In this document: positions 11,522-21,959 of the stretch, piece after piece | Position numbering within the stretch: position 1 is the stretch's first letter | How the letters are laid out: every line of letters begins with the position of its first letter | Origin: Eonycteris spelaea | Lineage: Eukaryota; Chordata; Mammalia; Chiroptera; Pteropodidae | Assembly (NCBI GenBank): GCA_003508835.1 | Contig: PUFA01000288.1 | Coordinates: forward strand, 1,302,001 to 1,366,000 | DNA: 64,000 nt | Direction: 5' to 3' | Made by a program: the position numbers and the translations under genes | The notes under the pieces: generated by a model | The model's input: the letters and a program-made list of their open reading frames with translations, nothing else | Database searches by the model: none | What the model was told of the DNA's origin: nothing

Positions 11522-12058
11522 CCCTAGGACATCTTATCTTCCATTGTTTCAACTGCTCTCATTTGATCAACCTCGTCTCCTCCTTCTCTTTTACTATCAC
11601 CATATTGATTTGTGGAGGAGGGATTTAATGTTACAGACCTCTGTCCTTTTCACTTATCTTAGAAGAGCAACCTAAATAGCTCTCTACTCCTGATTTTTCA
11701 CCAACTGCTAGTCCTATTTTCTTCCTAAAAGTTTTGGAATAGCAGCGAGTTTTCCTCTGGCTTGTCAGCCTTTTATGTCCTAAATCACATATTAAGCTTT
11801 TACTATGTTTATTGGAAGAAAGGGATTTAGGTTGTTACTATGAGTCCTAATGCTGCTGCTTCTGTGAGAAATCTCCAATCCCTAGAAATCTAAAACCTCG
11901 TTGGTTAACCAAGCTAGATATTTTTTGCTTTCTTAAACACTATTTCACAATCTTTCTCTCGAAGTTCCTAGCCATCAGTAATAGGAGCCCCTATTCAAAG
12001 ACCCCCAAATAATTAGGAACTATCTCCTCCTCTTTCCCCCTCACAATCCCAGCAGGAA
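11522..12058 (+). pseudogene. gag: Provirus 1 gag, 5' part (degraded)
   Basis: This interval should hold matrix and the Pro-rich region before capsid. The last roughly 60 bases translate into a Ser/Pro-rich stretch running into the capsid frame. No matrix start or myristoylation signal could be recognised, and stops occur in all frames. Assignment rests on position. Confidence 0.4.
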
Positions 12059-12835
12059 TTGAGTTTTTTGGGGACCCCGTCTACTCTACCACTCCCTGAG
12101 GAAACTAGCCCTGATAGCATCACCCAAAGTGGAGTCCCATGGCAACCTCACATAATAAGATGTGCCCCCTCAGGGAAGTTTCAAGTGCTGATGGGGGAAC
12201 ACATTCCATTTTCTATGTCAGACTTAGCTTTAGGCAAAGAAAAATTTGGCAGATTCTCTGAAGATCCTAGAACATTTACTGATGAATTTGAAACACTTAC
12301 TATGACTTATGATTTAACCTGGCAAGATTTACAAATTTTATTATCTATATGTTGGACTAGAAGAAAAACAAAGAATATTGGAGCATCTAGGGGTCACACA
12401 GACAGCATTGCTGCCCACAATGAGGAACATAATATCTACCAAACAGGAGGGAATGTGATCCCAGACCAGGATCCCCAGTGGAATTATCAAAGGGGAATTC
12501 AGGATCTGGAAAGCAGAAACCATCTGATAACATGCATCATAGAGGAAACAAAAAAATGTATTATTAAGCCTGTTAATTATGACAAAATATGAAAGGGAAA
12601 GATGAAAACCCTGCCATATTTCAAGGTCATCTAATGAAACGAAAGAACCCCTGCCCCGCCCTGCCCCCCGGCCCTTGTCCCCTGTACAAACAAGAAGGCC
12701 ATTGGCAGTAGGACTGTCTGCAACTCCGAAGAAAGATGGGGACTCCCAAGCCAAGAATGGCAGAAAAGGAAAGTGACTGATGGGGCGGGGCCCAAGGCCC
12801 CCACTGGTTCCTATGGGACAATTTTCCATCTCCAC
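12059..12835 (+). pseudogene. gag: Provirus 1 gag: capsid and nucleocapsid remnant
   Basis: A 177-codon open stretch (12059-12592, beginning with TTG, not a real start) has the class I capsid pattern: PFSMSDL, then FSEDP, then a YDLTWQD motif near residue 97. The capsid C-terminal part reads ETKKCIIKPVNYDK. Downstream the nucleocapsid zinc knuckle lies at 12676-12717 with spacing CX2CX4HX4C, but the second Cys is Tyr (TAC) and a TAG stop falls inside it. Gag would have formed the particle core; this copy cannot be translated through. Stops and a phase change separate it from protease. Confidence 0.8.
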
Positions 12836-13229
12836 CAAAGAGCCTAGAGTAACCCTTGATGTAGCAAGTAAGAATATTGGATTCTTACTTGATACAGGAA
12901 CTGCTTACTCTGTTCTAATCCAATTTGGGGGCCATTGTCTTCACAAACATGTTTAATTACTGGAGTTGATGGTCACCTCAAAATCAAAAGTTTTACAACC
13001 CCATAAATTGCCTTCTCGGAGACCATATGTTTACCCACCAACTTTCACTTATGCCTGCAGGTCTAATCCTTTGTTGGTATGAACTTTACTACAACTAATG
13101 CATGCCACTATTCACATTGGCACCTCACAGTCAAATTTATTAGTGCACATTTTAAGATCTTTATTCCACTTACAAGATCCTGTACAATTGATACCTCCTA
13201 ATATTAGTTTACAGGTTGATCTTAGAGTT
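12836..13229 (+). pseudogene. pro: Provirus 1 protease remnant
   Basis: The frame begins with the PRVTLDV-like strand and reaches the aspartic protease active-site triplet Asp-Thr-Gly at 12891-12899 (context FLLDTGTAYSVL). The retroviral protease cleaves Gag and Gag-Pol and works as a dimer, each chain giving one DTG. The catalytic triplet is kept here, but the frame breaks soon after. A second open part (13098-13364) covers the protease end and the protease/RT junction. Confidence 0.75.
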
Positions 13230-14460
13230 TGGGCCACAAAAGTCCCTGGAAGAGCTATTCCTGACATTCCCATTAAAATACCACTAAAACCTCCTACTAA
13301 TTATCCACATTTAAAAAACAGTATCTGGTCAAGACTGAGGTACAATGCAGTATACTACCAGTAACGAAAAAGATTCTTAAATTATAGACTGCTAAAACTT
13401 TGCCAGCTACCTTGTAATACCACTATCCTACCAATAAATAAGCCTAACAAGGGAATACAGGTTTGTTCAAGACTTAAGGGCAATAAATGAGGCTGTAGTT
13501 TCAATTCATCCAGTCATCCCCAATTTCTATACCCTTCTGACTCAGCTTCCAGAGAATACCCATTGGTTTAGTTTTAACTTTTAAAGATGCTTTTTTTTTT
13601 TTTCATTCATCTGCATCCTTGATAGTCAATATTTATTTGTATTTGAGTGAACTGATTGCATAAAACTTCTCTATACACTTGGACAGTCTTACCCCAAGGC
13701 TTCTGGGATAGCCCTCATTTGTTTGGGAATGCCCTGTCCCAGGAACTCAGGAATTTAAAATTAACAGATGGTTCTTTTATCCAATATGTAGATGGTTTGT
13801 TAATAACCAACCCAACAAAAAAGAAGTTGTGTTTCTAACCCTATCCAAGTTTTAAAATTTTTAGGGAAACAGGGATATTGGGCGTCTCTACAAAGGGCAC
13901 AAGTTTCCTTCTGGAAAGTTAAATACCCAAGATATGTTAAATACCCAAGGGAGCCTGGGCTTTAGCTCCTGAACAAAAGGAAGCTATATTATCAATAAAA
14001 TTTCCCCAAAGAAACAATTAAGAACCCTTTCAGGTATGGCTGAGTTTTGTAGAATATGGATATCCAATTTTGGGTTGATAGCTAAGCCTTTATGTGAAGC
14101 CATAAAAGGTCCTGATACTGAGCCCCTTCTTTGCAACAGGTCATGTGAAGCCACTTTCAATACCCTAAAAGAAAGTTTAGGAACGACTCCTGCATTAGGC
14201 TTCCAAACTTAGAAAAGGCATTTTCTCTTTATATAGCTGAACAATAAGGGATAAATTTGGGACTGCTAACTCAAGGTTAGGGGACATTCCAAGACCAATT
14301 GCCTATTTTTCAAGTCAATTAGATAAGGAACTTTAGGCTAGCCCAGCTGCTTATGAGTTGTAGTGGCCACTGACCTGTTAGTAGAAGAATCTTCTAAACT
14401 TACTTTAGGGCAGCATCTTGAGGCGCTAAACCCCCCATCAATTACAATGTGTATTAAAGG
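13230..14460 (+). pseudogene. pol: Provirus 1 reverse transcriptase remnant
   Basis: The RT start is seen in the VPGRAIPDIPIKIPLKPP peptide (about 13245-13298). Further on come KDAFF (with an expanded T run at 13589-13603), then LPQGFWDSPHLFGNAL from about 13689, then the catalytic box. The box reads Tyr-Val-Asp-Gly at 13785-13796, so the second catalytic Asp is lost (GAT to GGT). Several frameshifts and stops follow. The family makes DNA from the viral RNA; this copy is inactive. Confidence 0.8.
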
Positions 14461-14659
14461 CTAAGGGACATCAATGGTTAATGAGAGGATGCCTATTAAA
14501 ATCTCAGGTCCTCATATTAGGTACTCTTAATGTCATTCTCAAGATTTGTCATACACTGAACTCCACCACTTTGATGCCTATTCCTGATTTAGAGTCCCCT
14601 CTTTGCCTTTGTGTTGAGACTATAGAACAAATATATTCAAACAGACTTGATCTAAAAGA

Positions 14660-15140
14660 TGAACCCTTACTCAATCTGGATGCTGAATGGGTCACAGATG
14701 GAAATAGTTTTATAGATAAAGGACTTAGGAAGGCTGGATATACTATTGTACACTTATCAGATGTCATTGAAGCTAATGCTTTACCAGCTAACACCTCTGC
14801 TCAAAAAGCAGAGCTTATAGCCCCAATTCACAACTGGGAAAGGGACTCAGACTAAATATTTATACTGACTCAAAATAGTGATTTATGTTACTCCATGCAC
14901 ACGCTACCATTTGGAAAGAATGAGGCTTCTTTACTGCAAAGAGGTCCCCAATTCAACACAAAGATAAAATTTTACAGCTCTTAGAAGCAGTGAATGAACC
15001 TCGAGAAATAGCAGTCATTCACTGTAGTGGGAGCCAAAGGGGGAATTCAGATGTAATCAAGGGAAACAATCTAGCAGATAAAACAGCCAAAAATGCAGCC
15101 AAAATTAATCCCCCTATCCAAGCAGCCCTCATACCAGAGG
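14660..15140 (+). pseudogene. pol: Provirus 1 RNase H remnant
   Basis: An open stretch (within 14481-14855) carries the class I RNase H pattern: WVTDGNSF with the first catalytic Asp, KAGYTIV, ALPANTSAQKAELIA with the conserved Glu, then TDSD-like sequence broken at the end of the frame. The later part (NLADKTAKNAAK at about 15069) is in another phase. RNase H removes the RNA strand during reverse transcription. Confidence 0.78.
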
Positions 15141-16250
15141 CCCTAAGCCCCTAGGTATAACTACATACCTAGTTATACCTTGAAGGAGCCACACAGACAA
15201 ATCAGAGAAACCTCATTCTCAATCTGTTGGGGTGGTTCACTGACAAGGAGTGATTATTTCTCCCAAAAGCTGAATGATGGAAGGTTATTAAACATTTACA
15301 TGAATCTTTTCATTTGGCCGAGACTTCGTATATAAACTAATTTCTTGTATCTTCATTGGAAGGGATTATTTCATAGCTAAAGAGATAACCAGAACTTGTG
15401 AACTTTGTGCTCTTAGTAAATCATTCTATCCCTCCTCCTTTGTTATGGCTGGCACAGCATAGGGGATTGTTTCCCAGGGTGGGCAGACTGGCAAATAGAT
15501 TTCACTCAAAAACCATCTTGCAAGTGGTTCAAATACTTATTAGTATTTATTGATATTTTTACTGAATGGATATAATCTTTCCTCGCCCAGACTAAAAAAG
15601 CTTTAGAAGTTTCTAAATTCTTACTTAAAGAATCATTCCAAGATTTGGACTATCAAGGAGGCTATAAAATGACAATGGGCCTTCTTTCACTGCTAAAATA
15701 ACCCAACAAGTAGCTTCTGTTTTAGGGGTTAGGTATCATCTTCATTCTTCTTGGAGGCCCCAAACCTCAGGAAAAGTAGAAAAAGCTGACCAGGTCCTTA
15801 AAAAAACACTAGCCAAACTTTGCCAAGAAATCTCTGAAATGCTGGAACTCTTTTACCTATTACATTGCTAAGAGTCTGGATAACCTCCAAGGACATCTTG
15901 AGGCTAAGCCCTTTTGAAATGGTTTATGGAAAACCCTTCTTAACTTCAGACTTACATTTTAATAAGGCAGTTCAACAGGTGTTATCTCATATTAATAATG
16001 TAGGTCAAGTTCAAAAAGTGCTTCAAAATACATTAATAACATTCTACCTAGTCCTTCTTAAACTCTTATTAGACTCTTCAATACAACTAGGAGATCATGT
16101 TATTAAAAACTTGGAAGGAAGTGTCCCCAGAGAGCCAACTTTAACCCAAATGTAAAGGGCCCTACCAAGTTTTGTTAAGCTTACCAACTGCTGTCGAATT
16201 ACAAGGAATCAACAGTTGGGTGCATCTATCTTGAATTAAACATGTTTCTT
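15141..16250 (+). pseudogene. pol: Provirus 1 integrase remnant
   Basis: The Cys pair of the zinc domain is visible as CELCALSK (about 15398). The catalytic core has WQIDFTQKP (first Asp, near 15490), DNGPSFTAKIT (second Asp, near 15668) and SSWRPQTSGKVEKAD (Glu, near 15750). The C-terminal LSPFEMVYGKPF lies in the open frame 15865-16155, and a GPYQVLL...PTAVELQG...WVH segment at 16160-16235 ends the domain. The three catalytic acids can each be read but in different phases, with many stops. Confidence 0.8.
15153..15180. other. Short perfect inverted repeat in pol
   Basis: aggtataact (15153-15162) and agttatacct (15171-15180) are exact reverse complements with an 8-base spacer. It lies in decayed pol between RNase H and integrase. 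Confidence 0.6.
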
Positions 16251-16860
16251 ATAAGTTTCTGCAGGATCCTTCAGAAAACCACATGAGTTGTGTTACCTAT
16301 TGCTGTGAACCCGTGCAAGAGCTTAAACTCTTATTCTGGAAAATAGATAAATCCACATGTTCTAGAGGATCAGGGGACTTTTCTGAATAATAATAATAAT
16401 TTTTTTTTCGCTCAGTGTCTATACCATTACTCTATCTTCAAAATAATTCAATCTTATTTTCATTATGAAAACATTCATAGACATTATATATCTTTACCTT
16501 AAATTAACAAAATGCTAATAACTACCATAAAAAATAAATTCATTGTAAATTACCTCTAATACCTATAGTTTTACTATTAATTTTTGGCTTTTGTCTTTTC
16601 GATCTTGTTAAATTTATATCTTTTAGGCTATAGCAATTTCACATAAAGATGATGGCCATGCAAGGCCTCCAACCACTTCCAAAACTGAACCAATCCCACA
16701 TTCTCTTCCTCTACGGCCCTTAAAATGGGCTCCCAGAGATTTTTATTCCTGGTAAGCAGGGACTACAGCCCTATCTAAGCTTTGAAGAAGTTACAGAAAA
16801 CAGACTTTCATCCTTCAACAGCCCCTTAAGAATAGGGGTATAAACTCTCCAAGGGGGTAA
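16251..16860 (+). pseudogene. env: Provirus 1 env remnant (transmembrane end only)
   Basis: Only about 600 bp separate the pol end from the 3' LTR, far too little for a full env (near 2 kb). A hydrophobic segment at about 16556-16625 (leucine- and isoleucine-rich, then LVKFIS) followed by a basic tail resembles the membrane anchor and cytoplasmic tail of class I env. No surface subunit, cleavage site or fusion peptide is visible. Env would mediate receptor binding and membrane fusion; this is a deletion relic. Confidence 0.55.
16845..16860 (+). other. Polypurine tract of provirus 1
   Basis: A purine-rich run (ccaagggggtaa) directly precedes the 3' LTR start tgaactagg, the position where plus-strand DNA synthesis is primed in retroviruses. 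Confidence 0.65.
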
Positions 16861-17240
16861 TGAACTAGGGAAGAGGCATGAGAATCAAATTCAAATCAAG
16901 TTGTGTTCAGAGACTGTGATGTGCTGCCTGACTTGGGAATCTGGCTGATCAGCATAAACGGCCAGACAGTGGGGAACCTACAGAAAGAGTCCTGCTGAGA
17001 ATACAAACAACTACTTCCCATGCCTTCAACACTTCATACATATATTCAGAAAGGAAAACAGATTTAAACTGAAGTCCTGGGACACTCAGGGTCGCATTTC
17101 TCTGTCTTTGAGAAGAGACCACGTCTCTGTCTGTGGAGAGTTTTTCCTTCTCTAATAAACTCTTCTTTTTGACCCTCACTGAATCTCTCGGTGCAGGACT
17201 TGAATCCCCACTTGGGAGGGATTCACCCTGTACTGCATCA
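16861..17240 (+). repeat. 3' LTR of provirus 1
   Basis: It starts tgaactagggaagaggcatg and ends tactgcatca. It carries an intact AATAAA at 17154-17159, and the U5 phrase ctcggtgcaggacttgaatc is shared with the 5' LTR. At 380 bp it lacks a roughly 200 bp central part of the 5' LTR and a roughly 50 bp segment after the poly(A) signal. Confidence 0.85.
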
Positions 17241-17533
17241 CAAGGAAGAGAGAGAAATCTCCAAATCTCTTTGTTCCTGGTAGGTCTGTTGACCCTTGCC
17301 GATCTGAGTCTAGTCCTAAGGTTCCTGTAAATCTTTGATAAACAGTCTTGTTCCGTACACACTTCTTACTTCCTCAAGAGAGGCCCCTTCTGACAGGGGT
17401 TGTTCCCACAAAATACTCAAGTCTGAAGTAGAGCTCCTCCAGTGAATTAGCACATCTCTAGCAGGAGCTATCAACCTGAGTCAGAGAGAGAGAGAGAGGG
17501 AGGTAGGGAGGGAGAGAGAGAGAAAGGGAGAGG

Positions 17534-17596
<63 letters not shown>

Positions 17597-17610
17597 CGAA
17601 TATTTAAGTC
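17241..17610 (+). repeat. Block A': direct repeat outside the 3' LTR of provirus 1
   Basis: Partner of 9165-9567. It begins caaggaagag immediately after the LTR end and runs through the same landmarks to a (GA)n at 17484-17593. The end of the block (atttaagtctttacaag) may match atttaactacag at the end of the first copy. Confidence 0.75.
17484..17593 (+). repeat. (GA)n microsatellite
   Basis: Long GA tract, pure from about 17539 to 17592, with GGGA interruptions before it. Confidence 0.92.
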
Positions 17611-17645
17611 TTTACAAGAATTTCCCAGAACTGATGAAAGACATG
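17595..17645 (+). repeat. L1/HAL1-like ORF1 fragment, piece 2
   Basis: The words gaatatttaag and tttcccagaactgatgaaag correspond to ORF1 sequence lying just downstream of the end of piece 1. A poly(A)-rich run follows at 17650-17673. Confidence 0.45.
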
Positions 17646-17687
17646 TGTTAAAAAAAAAAAAAAGAAAAAAAAAGAACAGGTCCAAAG

Positions 17688-18054
17688 TGTAGTCACTTGC
17701 CCCCATGACGGCAAACCAAATCTTAATTACAATATTCAATCTCACCTAAGAGTTTGCCCTTCAAAAAATCAACCTGAAATTTCCAGATTAGCACTAGTGA
17801 GGTAAACTGCATGATAAAATCCCTGAGGCTCCTTTACCCCCTAAAGAAAACATGCTGGACTGAAACATGCTTTCTTATTGTTTGCTAAATAACTTCTTCG
17901 CCCTACCCTTTTTCCTATAAAAACCTTCCTTTTCATACAACGCCTTGGAACACCCTTCTAGTTGCTAGATGGGATGCTGCCCAATTCATGATTTGCTTAA
18001 TAAAGCCGATTAGATCTTCAAATTTACTTGATCGAATTTGTGTTCTTTAACCCA
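17688..18054 (+). mobile_element. Probable solo LTR (ERV)
   Basis: It begins tgtagtcac and ends near ttctttaaccca. A TATA box (tataaaa, 17916-17922) is followed about 80 bp later by AATAAA (17999-18004), the spacing of an LTR promoter and poly(A) site. The R-like segment reads gctagatgggatgctgccc. It separates L1-like pieces 2 and 3. The family is not named, boundaries are approximate and no target duplication is evident. Confidence 0.55.
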
Positions 18055-18059
18055 GGAAT

Positions 18060-18719
18060 CCTTAGCTAAAGGAAGCTATTCCAAATACAATATCCCACAG
18101 TTAAAAACTACCTCATTTTGTTCAGTTACCCCTAGCCACACATGGGTCATTTCTAGAGATAACATAATAAAATATTAGAACCCAAAACTAAAAGAAAAAT
18201 CTCAAAGTTAGTTATGTTGAAAAGATAGACTATTTACAAAAGAACAACAGTAATAGTAGATACTGGAACAAAATAGAATAATTATTTCAAAGTGCTGAGG
18301 AAAATAAGTCAGTCCAGAATTCTATATTCAGCTAAATTATGGCTCAAGAGTAAGGGGCGGGGGGGACTGAGAGAGTATATCACCTGTTTACTTGTTAAAA
18401 GAAATACTAATAAATGCTTTAAAAGAAAAGCATAACAGCAAAGGGAAAAAGAAACAGTATCAAGGAGAAAGCAGTGGGATAAAATAAGCAATGATGAGCA
18501 AAAAATTAGGTAAGCAAGTGGGCCCATTTAAGTAAGCATTGATTCTAAAAACTACTGCTACTAACAACAATAACCTATTCTGTGAGGTTTAAAAAATATC
18601 AGACGATAATAAAAAGTTAGAGTAGGAAGAACTTTAGAGCATGGGGAGGATGATAAAGGTCTAAATTCAATTTAAACTTAAAGCATTTAGTTTAAGCATT
18701 TATGAGTAACTCTTAAAAG
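18060..18719 (+). repeat. L1/HAL1-like ORF1 fragment, piece 3
   Basis: ORF1 C-terminal and ORF1-ORF2 spacer sequence on the plus strand: agaaaaatctcaaag, gaacaacagtaatag, ctggaacaaaatagaa, tttcaaagtgctgaggaaaa, ccagaattctatattcagc, then AT-rich spacer with tctgtgaggttta and gtaactcttaaaag. It ends exactly at the left LTR of provirus 2. Confidence 0.6.
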
Positions 18720-19373
18720 TGTCGATGTAAGAAATATACAAACCTGTAGAGAATTTTTATGAGTTTATTTGAGCCAAACTGATGACAATTGCCAGGAATT
18801 AACGGTTTGAGAAATGCTCTTGAGAATGGCTGCTTATTTTATACATTAGAATCAAAGGAGAGACATAAAAAGGGTTACCCGAAATCCATTGATGGTAGAT
18901 TAAGGAGGAGGAGGAAGAAAAGCAGGGAAGTCTCTGGGGTTAGATGAAAAGTAAAATGGAGAGACACATACTTCTTTTACGTTGGTGGGTACGGGACAGA
19001 TAATAATCAACATTTACAGCACATAGAGATGGTATTCAGGGAACAAGATCACAATGAGGGCTTCTGTGGTCTCTTGTTCTGGTGCCATGGTTGTTCTCTG
19101 AGAGGTCTGGAAAAGCAGATGACTCTGACGTTTCAAAGGTATGCTATCTTCGATGTAAAAGACAATAGACAGGCTCCCTTAAGGTAAAGACTGACCTATG
19201 TCAAGGAAGCTACAGGCCTAGGAGGTGACTACTTGCCATGACCTGCTTTTAGTTAGAAATTGTTGTGTTCAGACCATCCTATGTAGTTACTTTTGGTCTC
19301 TGAGTTTGAAAGGCCTCCCATGCAGGCCTCCCCTGAGCATATCGGGTTTTGTATGTGGTCCCTATTTTGTTCA
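18720..19373 (-). repeat. 3' LTR of provirus 2
   Basis: Read on the minus strand it starts TGAACAAAATAGGG at 19373 after a purine tract and ends at 18720 with CA. TATAAAA (plus 18837-18843) and AATAAA (plus 18764-18769) lie in the left third, so U3 is the right two thirds. Positions 18920-19338 are identical to 26541-26959 of the 5' LTR; 18720-18919 differ at 15 or more sites plus several indels. Confidence 0.88.
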
Positions 19374-19392
19374 CATTTCCTCTTTTTGGTCA
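19374..19392 (-). other. Polypurine tract of provirus 2
   Basis: On the minus strand aaaaagaggaaatg directly precedes the TG of the 3' LTR, as expected for plus-strand priming. Confidence 0.65.
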
Positions 19393-20940
19393 TAAATCAG
19401 TCCAAAGAATGCACTAATGACCAAACTCTTAATTAGATAATGTGGTCACACAGTACTAGGAAAGCTCATTCCTAGGAAGTTTTGGTGTCATCTTTGTCTT
19501 GCTGAAATTGTGGACCTCTGGTGATGGGGCTAGACTGTAACTTTGGATGGAAATTAAGGGCAAATTTTTCTCAAAAAGGAAATGTAGGTAAGTGAGAGGC
19601 AGTCAGGTCTTATGGGCCTTCATTAAGGGAAAAACAGTGGATAATTTCTAACTTGCAAGCATACATGATCCAAGTTTTGCTCTCTGCCTCACTTTTATGA
19701 ATTTTGCAGCTAGTATCACATTTACTTATAATTTAAGGGCATACCATACACCTCTTCAGTTTTCACAATCTGACCATGAGATGTGTTCTCATTTACTGGT
19801 GGTATTATTATTATTAATTATTATTATCATTTTAATATCACCCATCAATTTCCCATTGGAAGCTCTCAAGTATCATTCATTATTAATCTGATTCCTGCCA
19901 GTTATGTAACTGGGAACTGTAACTTTAAGGTTTAATTAGGGCCAAGGCTGTAAGAACACAATGGTATAAATTACAATAGCCGTCTAAAAATTTCCAGAGG
20001 CCAAGAAGACAGTAAGAGTTTCACAAGTAAATTTCCTGTGCCTCAGCAGCCATTACAGAGGGTCTTTTTTTTTTTTTAATAGCCGCTTCAGCTTCCATCT
20101 GAATTAATATAGTTAGTAGTCCTTGCTGGGTTCAGGGATAAGCATATTCCCATAACTGGGTTCTAGTATTTATACATAAAATTCCTTTCTCAAGTTTCCT
20201 TTCCCACTAACCTTCTATGCCTTTTCATGTTCTTCTTAGTTTTTTCTTTTTATTCATTCAGAAATAACCAACTTATTAGGATAAACTACTCCTTTTTAAC
20301 TTCTCTCAAAGACACATGCGTCCTTTTCCTTCCTTCTGCAATAACATTCCTTCTAAATTTTAAAATAGAAACCATAAAATAGTATTATTTGAAAATAATA
20401 AAAGGTATCTTACACACTTACAGAAATTATTAACACTTGGGCTATATAAGAACAAGGTTTGAGAAAAGCTCAAAGAACAAGTATAGCTATTATTATGACT
20501 AATATTATTGGCAGACAGGTAAAGACAATCAAACAATTGTGTGTGTGAGTGTGTTTAAGTCCAGCATCAATTTTGCATGTATACAGGCCTTCTCTGGGAT
20601 AGCTGTCTACCCAAGACATGTCTTCCTTGTGGCATGTCATCCTTGAAGAGTATTTGATGTCCTCTGTAGGCAGAGAGGATATCATAGATGTGGCAGATGT
20701 CCATTTGCAGTTAGGAATCTTATTTATCTGAGAAATGTGAGTCCTTGAGTTAACACCTTTAAGATTAGCTGCACATCAATTAGTAACACTTGATAAGATT
20801 CCTTTCCATGAGATTGGAGGGAGTCTTAAATTGTTATCTTTTCCAATGGACAAAATCACCCTGGTTGTAAGTTGTGGTCTTTAAAATCTTTGTCTATGGA
20901 GAGTGCACTGTGAAATGAATCACTTACTAATTTATCAATA
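19393..20940 (-). pseudogene. env: Provirus 2 env region (heavily degraded)
   Basis: About 1.5 kb between integrase and the polypurine tract, where env belongs. Stops occur in every minus frame. A short peptide (GLLTILIQMEAEAAIK, about 20085-20130) could be env-derived, but no surface subunit, cleavage site, immunosuppressive segment or anchor was recognised. An (ATT)n-rich patch lies at 19805-19830. Assignment is by position. Confidence 0.35.
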
Positions 20941-21660
20941 TATTTCAGCTGGTTAATAAGTTATTGATAATAATGCAGAATGTCTCCTTTTACTAAGGTT
21001 GTTTCATATGTCCCTTCGTTCATATGCATAAGGTGACCACTGGCTATTTATGAGGAGAAAGGTTATGTTTACCAAAAAGAGTAGATCTCAGGTTGAGGGG
21101 CACTGGAGAGCATTTGGCCAAGGGAGATTAAAAGCTTCTGAAAATTTGCCTAGTTGAGTTTTTCCCAGTTCAGAGGACTGGGGGTGACAAGCACAATGAA
21201 ATGCTGAAGAATAGGCCAAATGTTACAGATAGATTGCATTATTTGCCCAGTGAACTGAGTCCCTCAGTCATTATGTAACTCAGAGGCAATTTTCCAACTG
21301 GGAATTACTTTTTTTCCAATAATAATTAACCTACCATTAAGGCTGTTGCTCTCCTGCAAGGTAATATATCAACTAAGTGAGAAAATATATAAACCACAAC
21401 TAACACATATTTATATCTTTGAGATGGTGACATTTGGATAAAATCCAATTGACATATCTCAAATGGACCTAAAGGAAGTGAAAAATGTCCTTGGGGCTTG
21501 TAGACTGATTTTCCAGGGTTATATTTTGGACAGATAAAACATCTGTTACACACTTTATGAGATACAGTAGGAGAAAGTTTCCAGTAATATAGTTTATTCC
21601 ATGAAATCATCTTTTCAGGGCTCCAATGTGTTAGCTCATTTTTATGCTGAAGTGTGGGTA
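20941..21660 (-). pseudogene. pol: Provirus 2 integrase remnant
   Basis: The 94-codon minus-strand frame (21610 to 21326) holds the second half of the zinc domain (CNRCFICPKYNPGK), then the GHFSLPLGPFEICQLDFIQ segment with the first catalytic Asp, then YKYVLVVVYIFSH. The region that should hold the second acid reads TEG instead of a DRG-type motif, and stops follow. Integrase joins viral DNA to host DNA; this one is inactive. Confidence 0.8.
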
Positions 21661-21959
21661 ATTGAGCCCCTCTAGGTAAGACTGGTTTCTGATTGGGTCC
21701 GAGCTACATATGTTTGTCTGGGTCAAAGATTCCCTCTTTCTGTTGCCATATCCTCTTTTCTTCTTTTGCAGCTGTCCTTTGGAACTGCAAACGAGAGTCT
21801 TTTATTGATTTAATGGGGAGAAGAAACATTCTCAGGTCTTGATAATTTGGCTGCTTATATTGCTGCTTGTATAGCTGCAGCATCAGCTAAATTATTTCCT
21901 TTTGCCTCTGTGGCGGCGACTCTAGAATGTCCTGGAATTTTGATAACTGCCAATTGTCT

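Larger units (their letters stand above)
9568..17240 (+). mobile_element. Provirus 1: decayed class I (ERV1) endogenous retrovirus
   Basis: Two TG...CA LTRs (9568-10168 and 16861-17240) bracket about 6.7 kb holding gag, protease, reverse transcriptase, RNase H, integrase and a small env remnant in the usual gammaretroviral order on the plus strand. A purine tract abuts the 3' LTR. All genes carry stops and frameshifts, the LTRs differ by substitutions and large indels, and most of env is missing, so it is old and non-functional. A hAT MITE is inserted in the leader. It sits within an older L1-like fragment. Confidence 0.88.

Noticed and set aside
12341..12838. 165-aa minus-strand frame
   Set aside because: Antisense to the provirus 1 gag remnant, which explains the sequence.
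9568..17240. Provirus 1 and provirus 2 as one inverted duplication
   Set aside because: LTRs, capsid peptides and integrase remnants differ clearly between the two.
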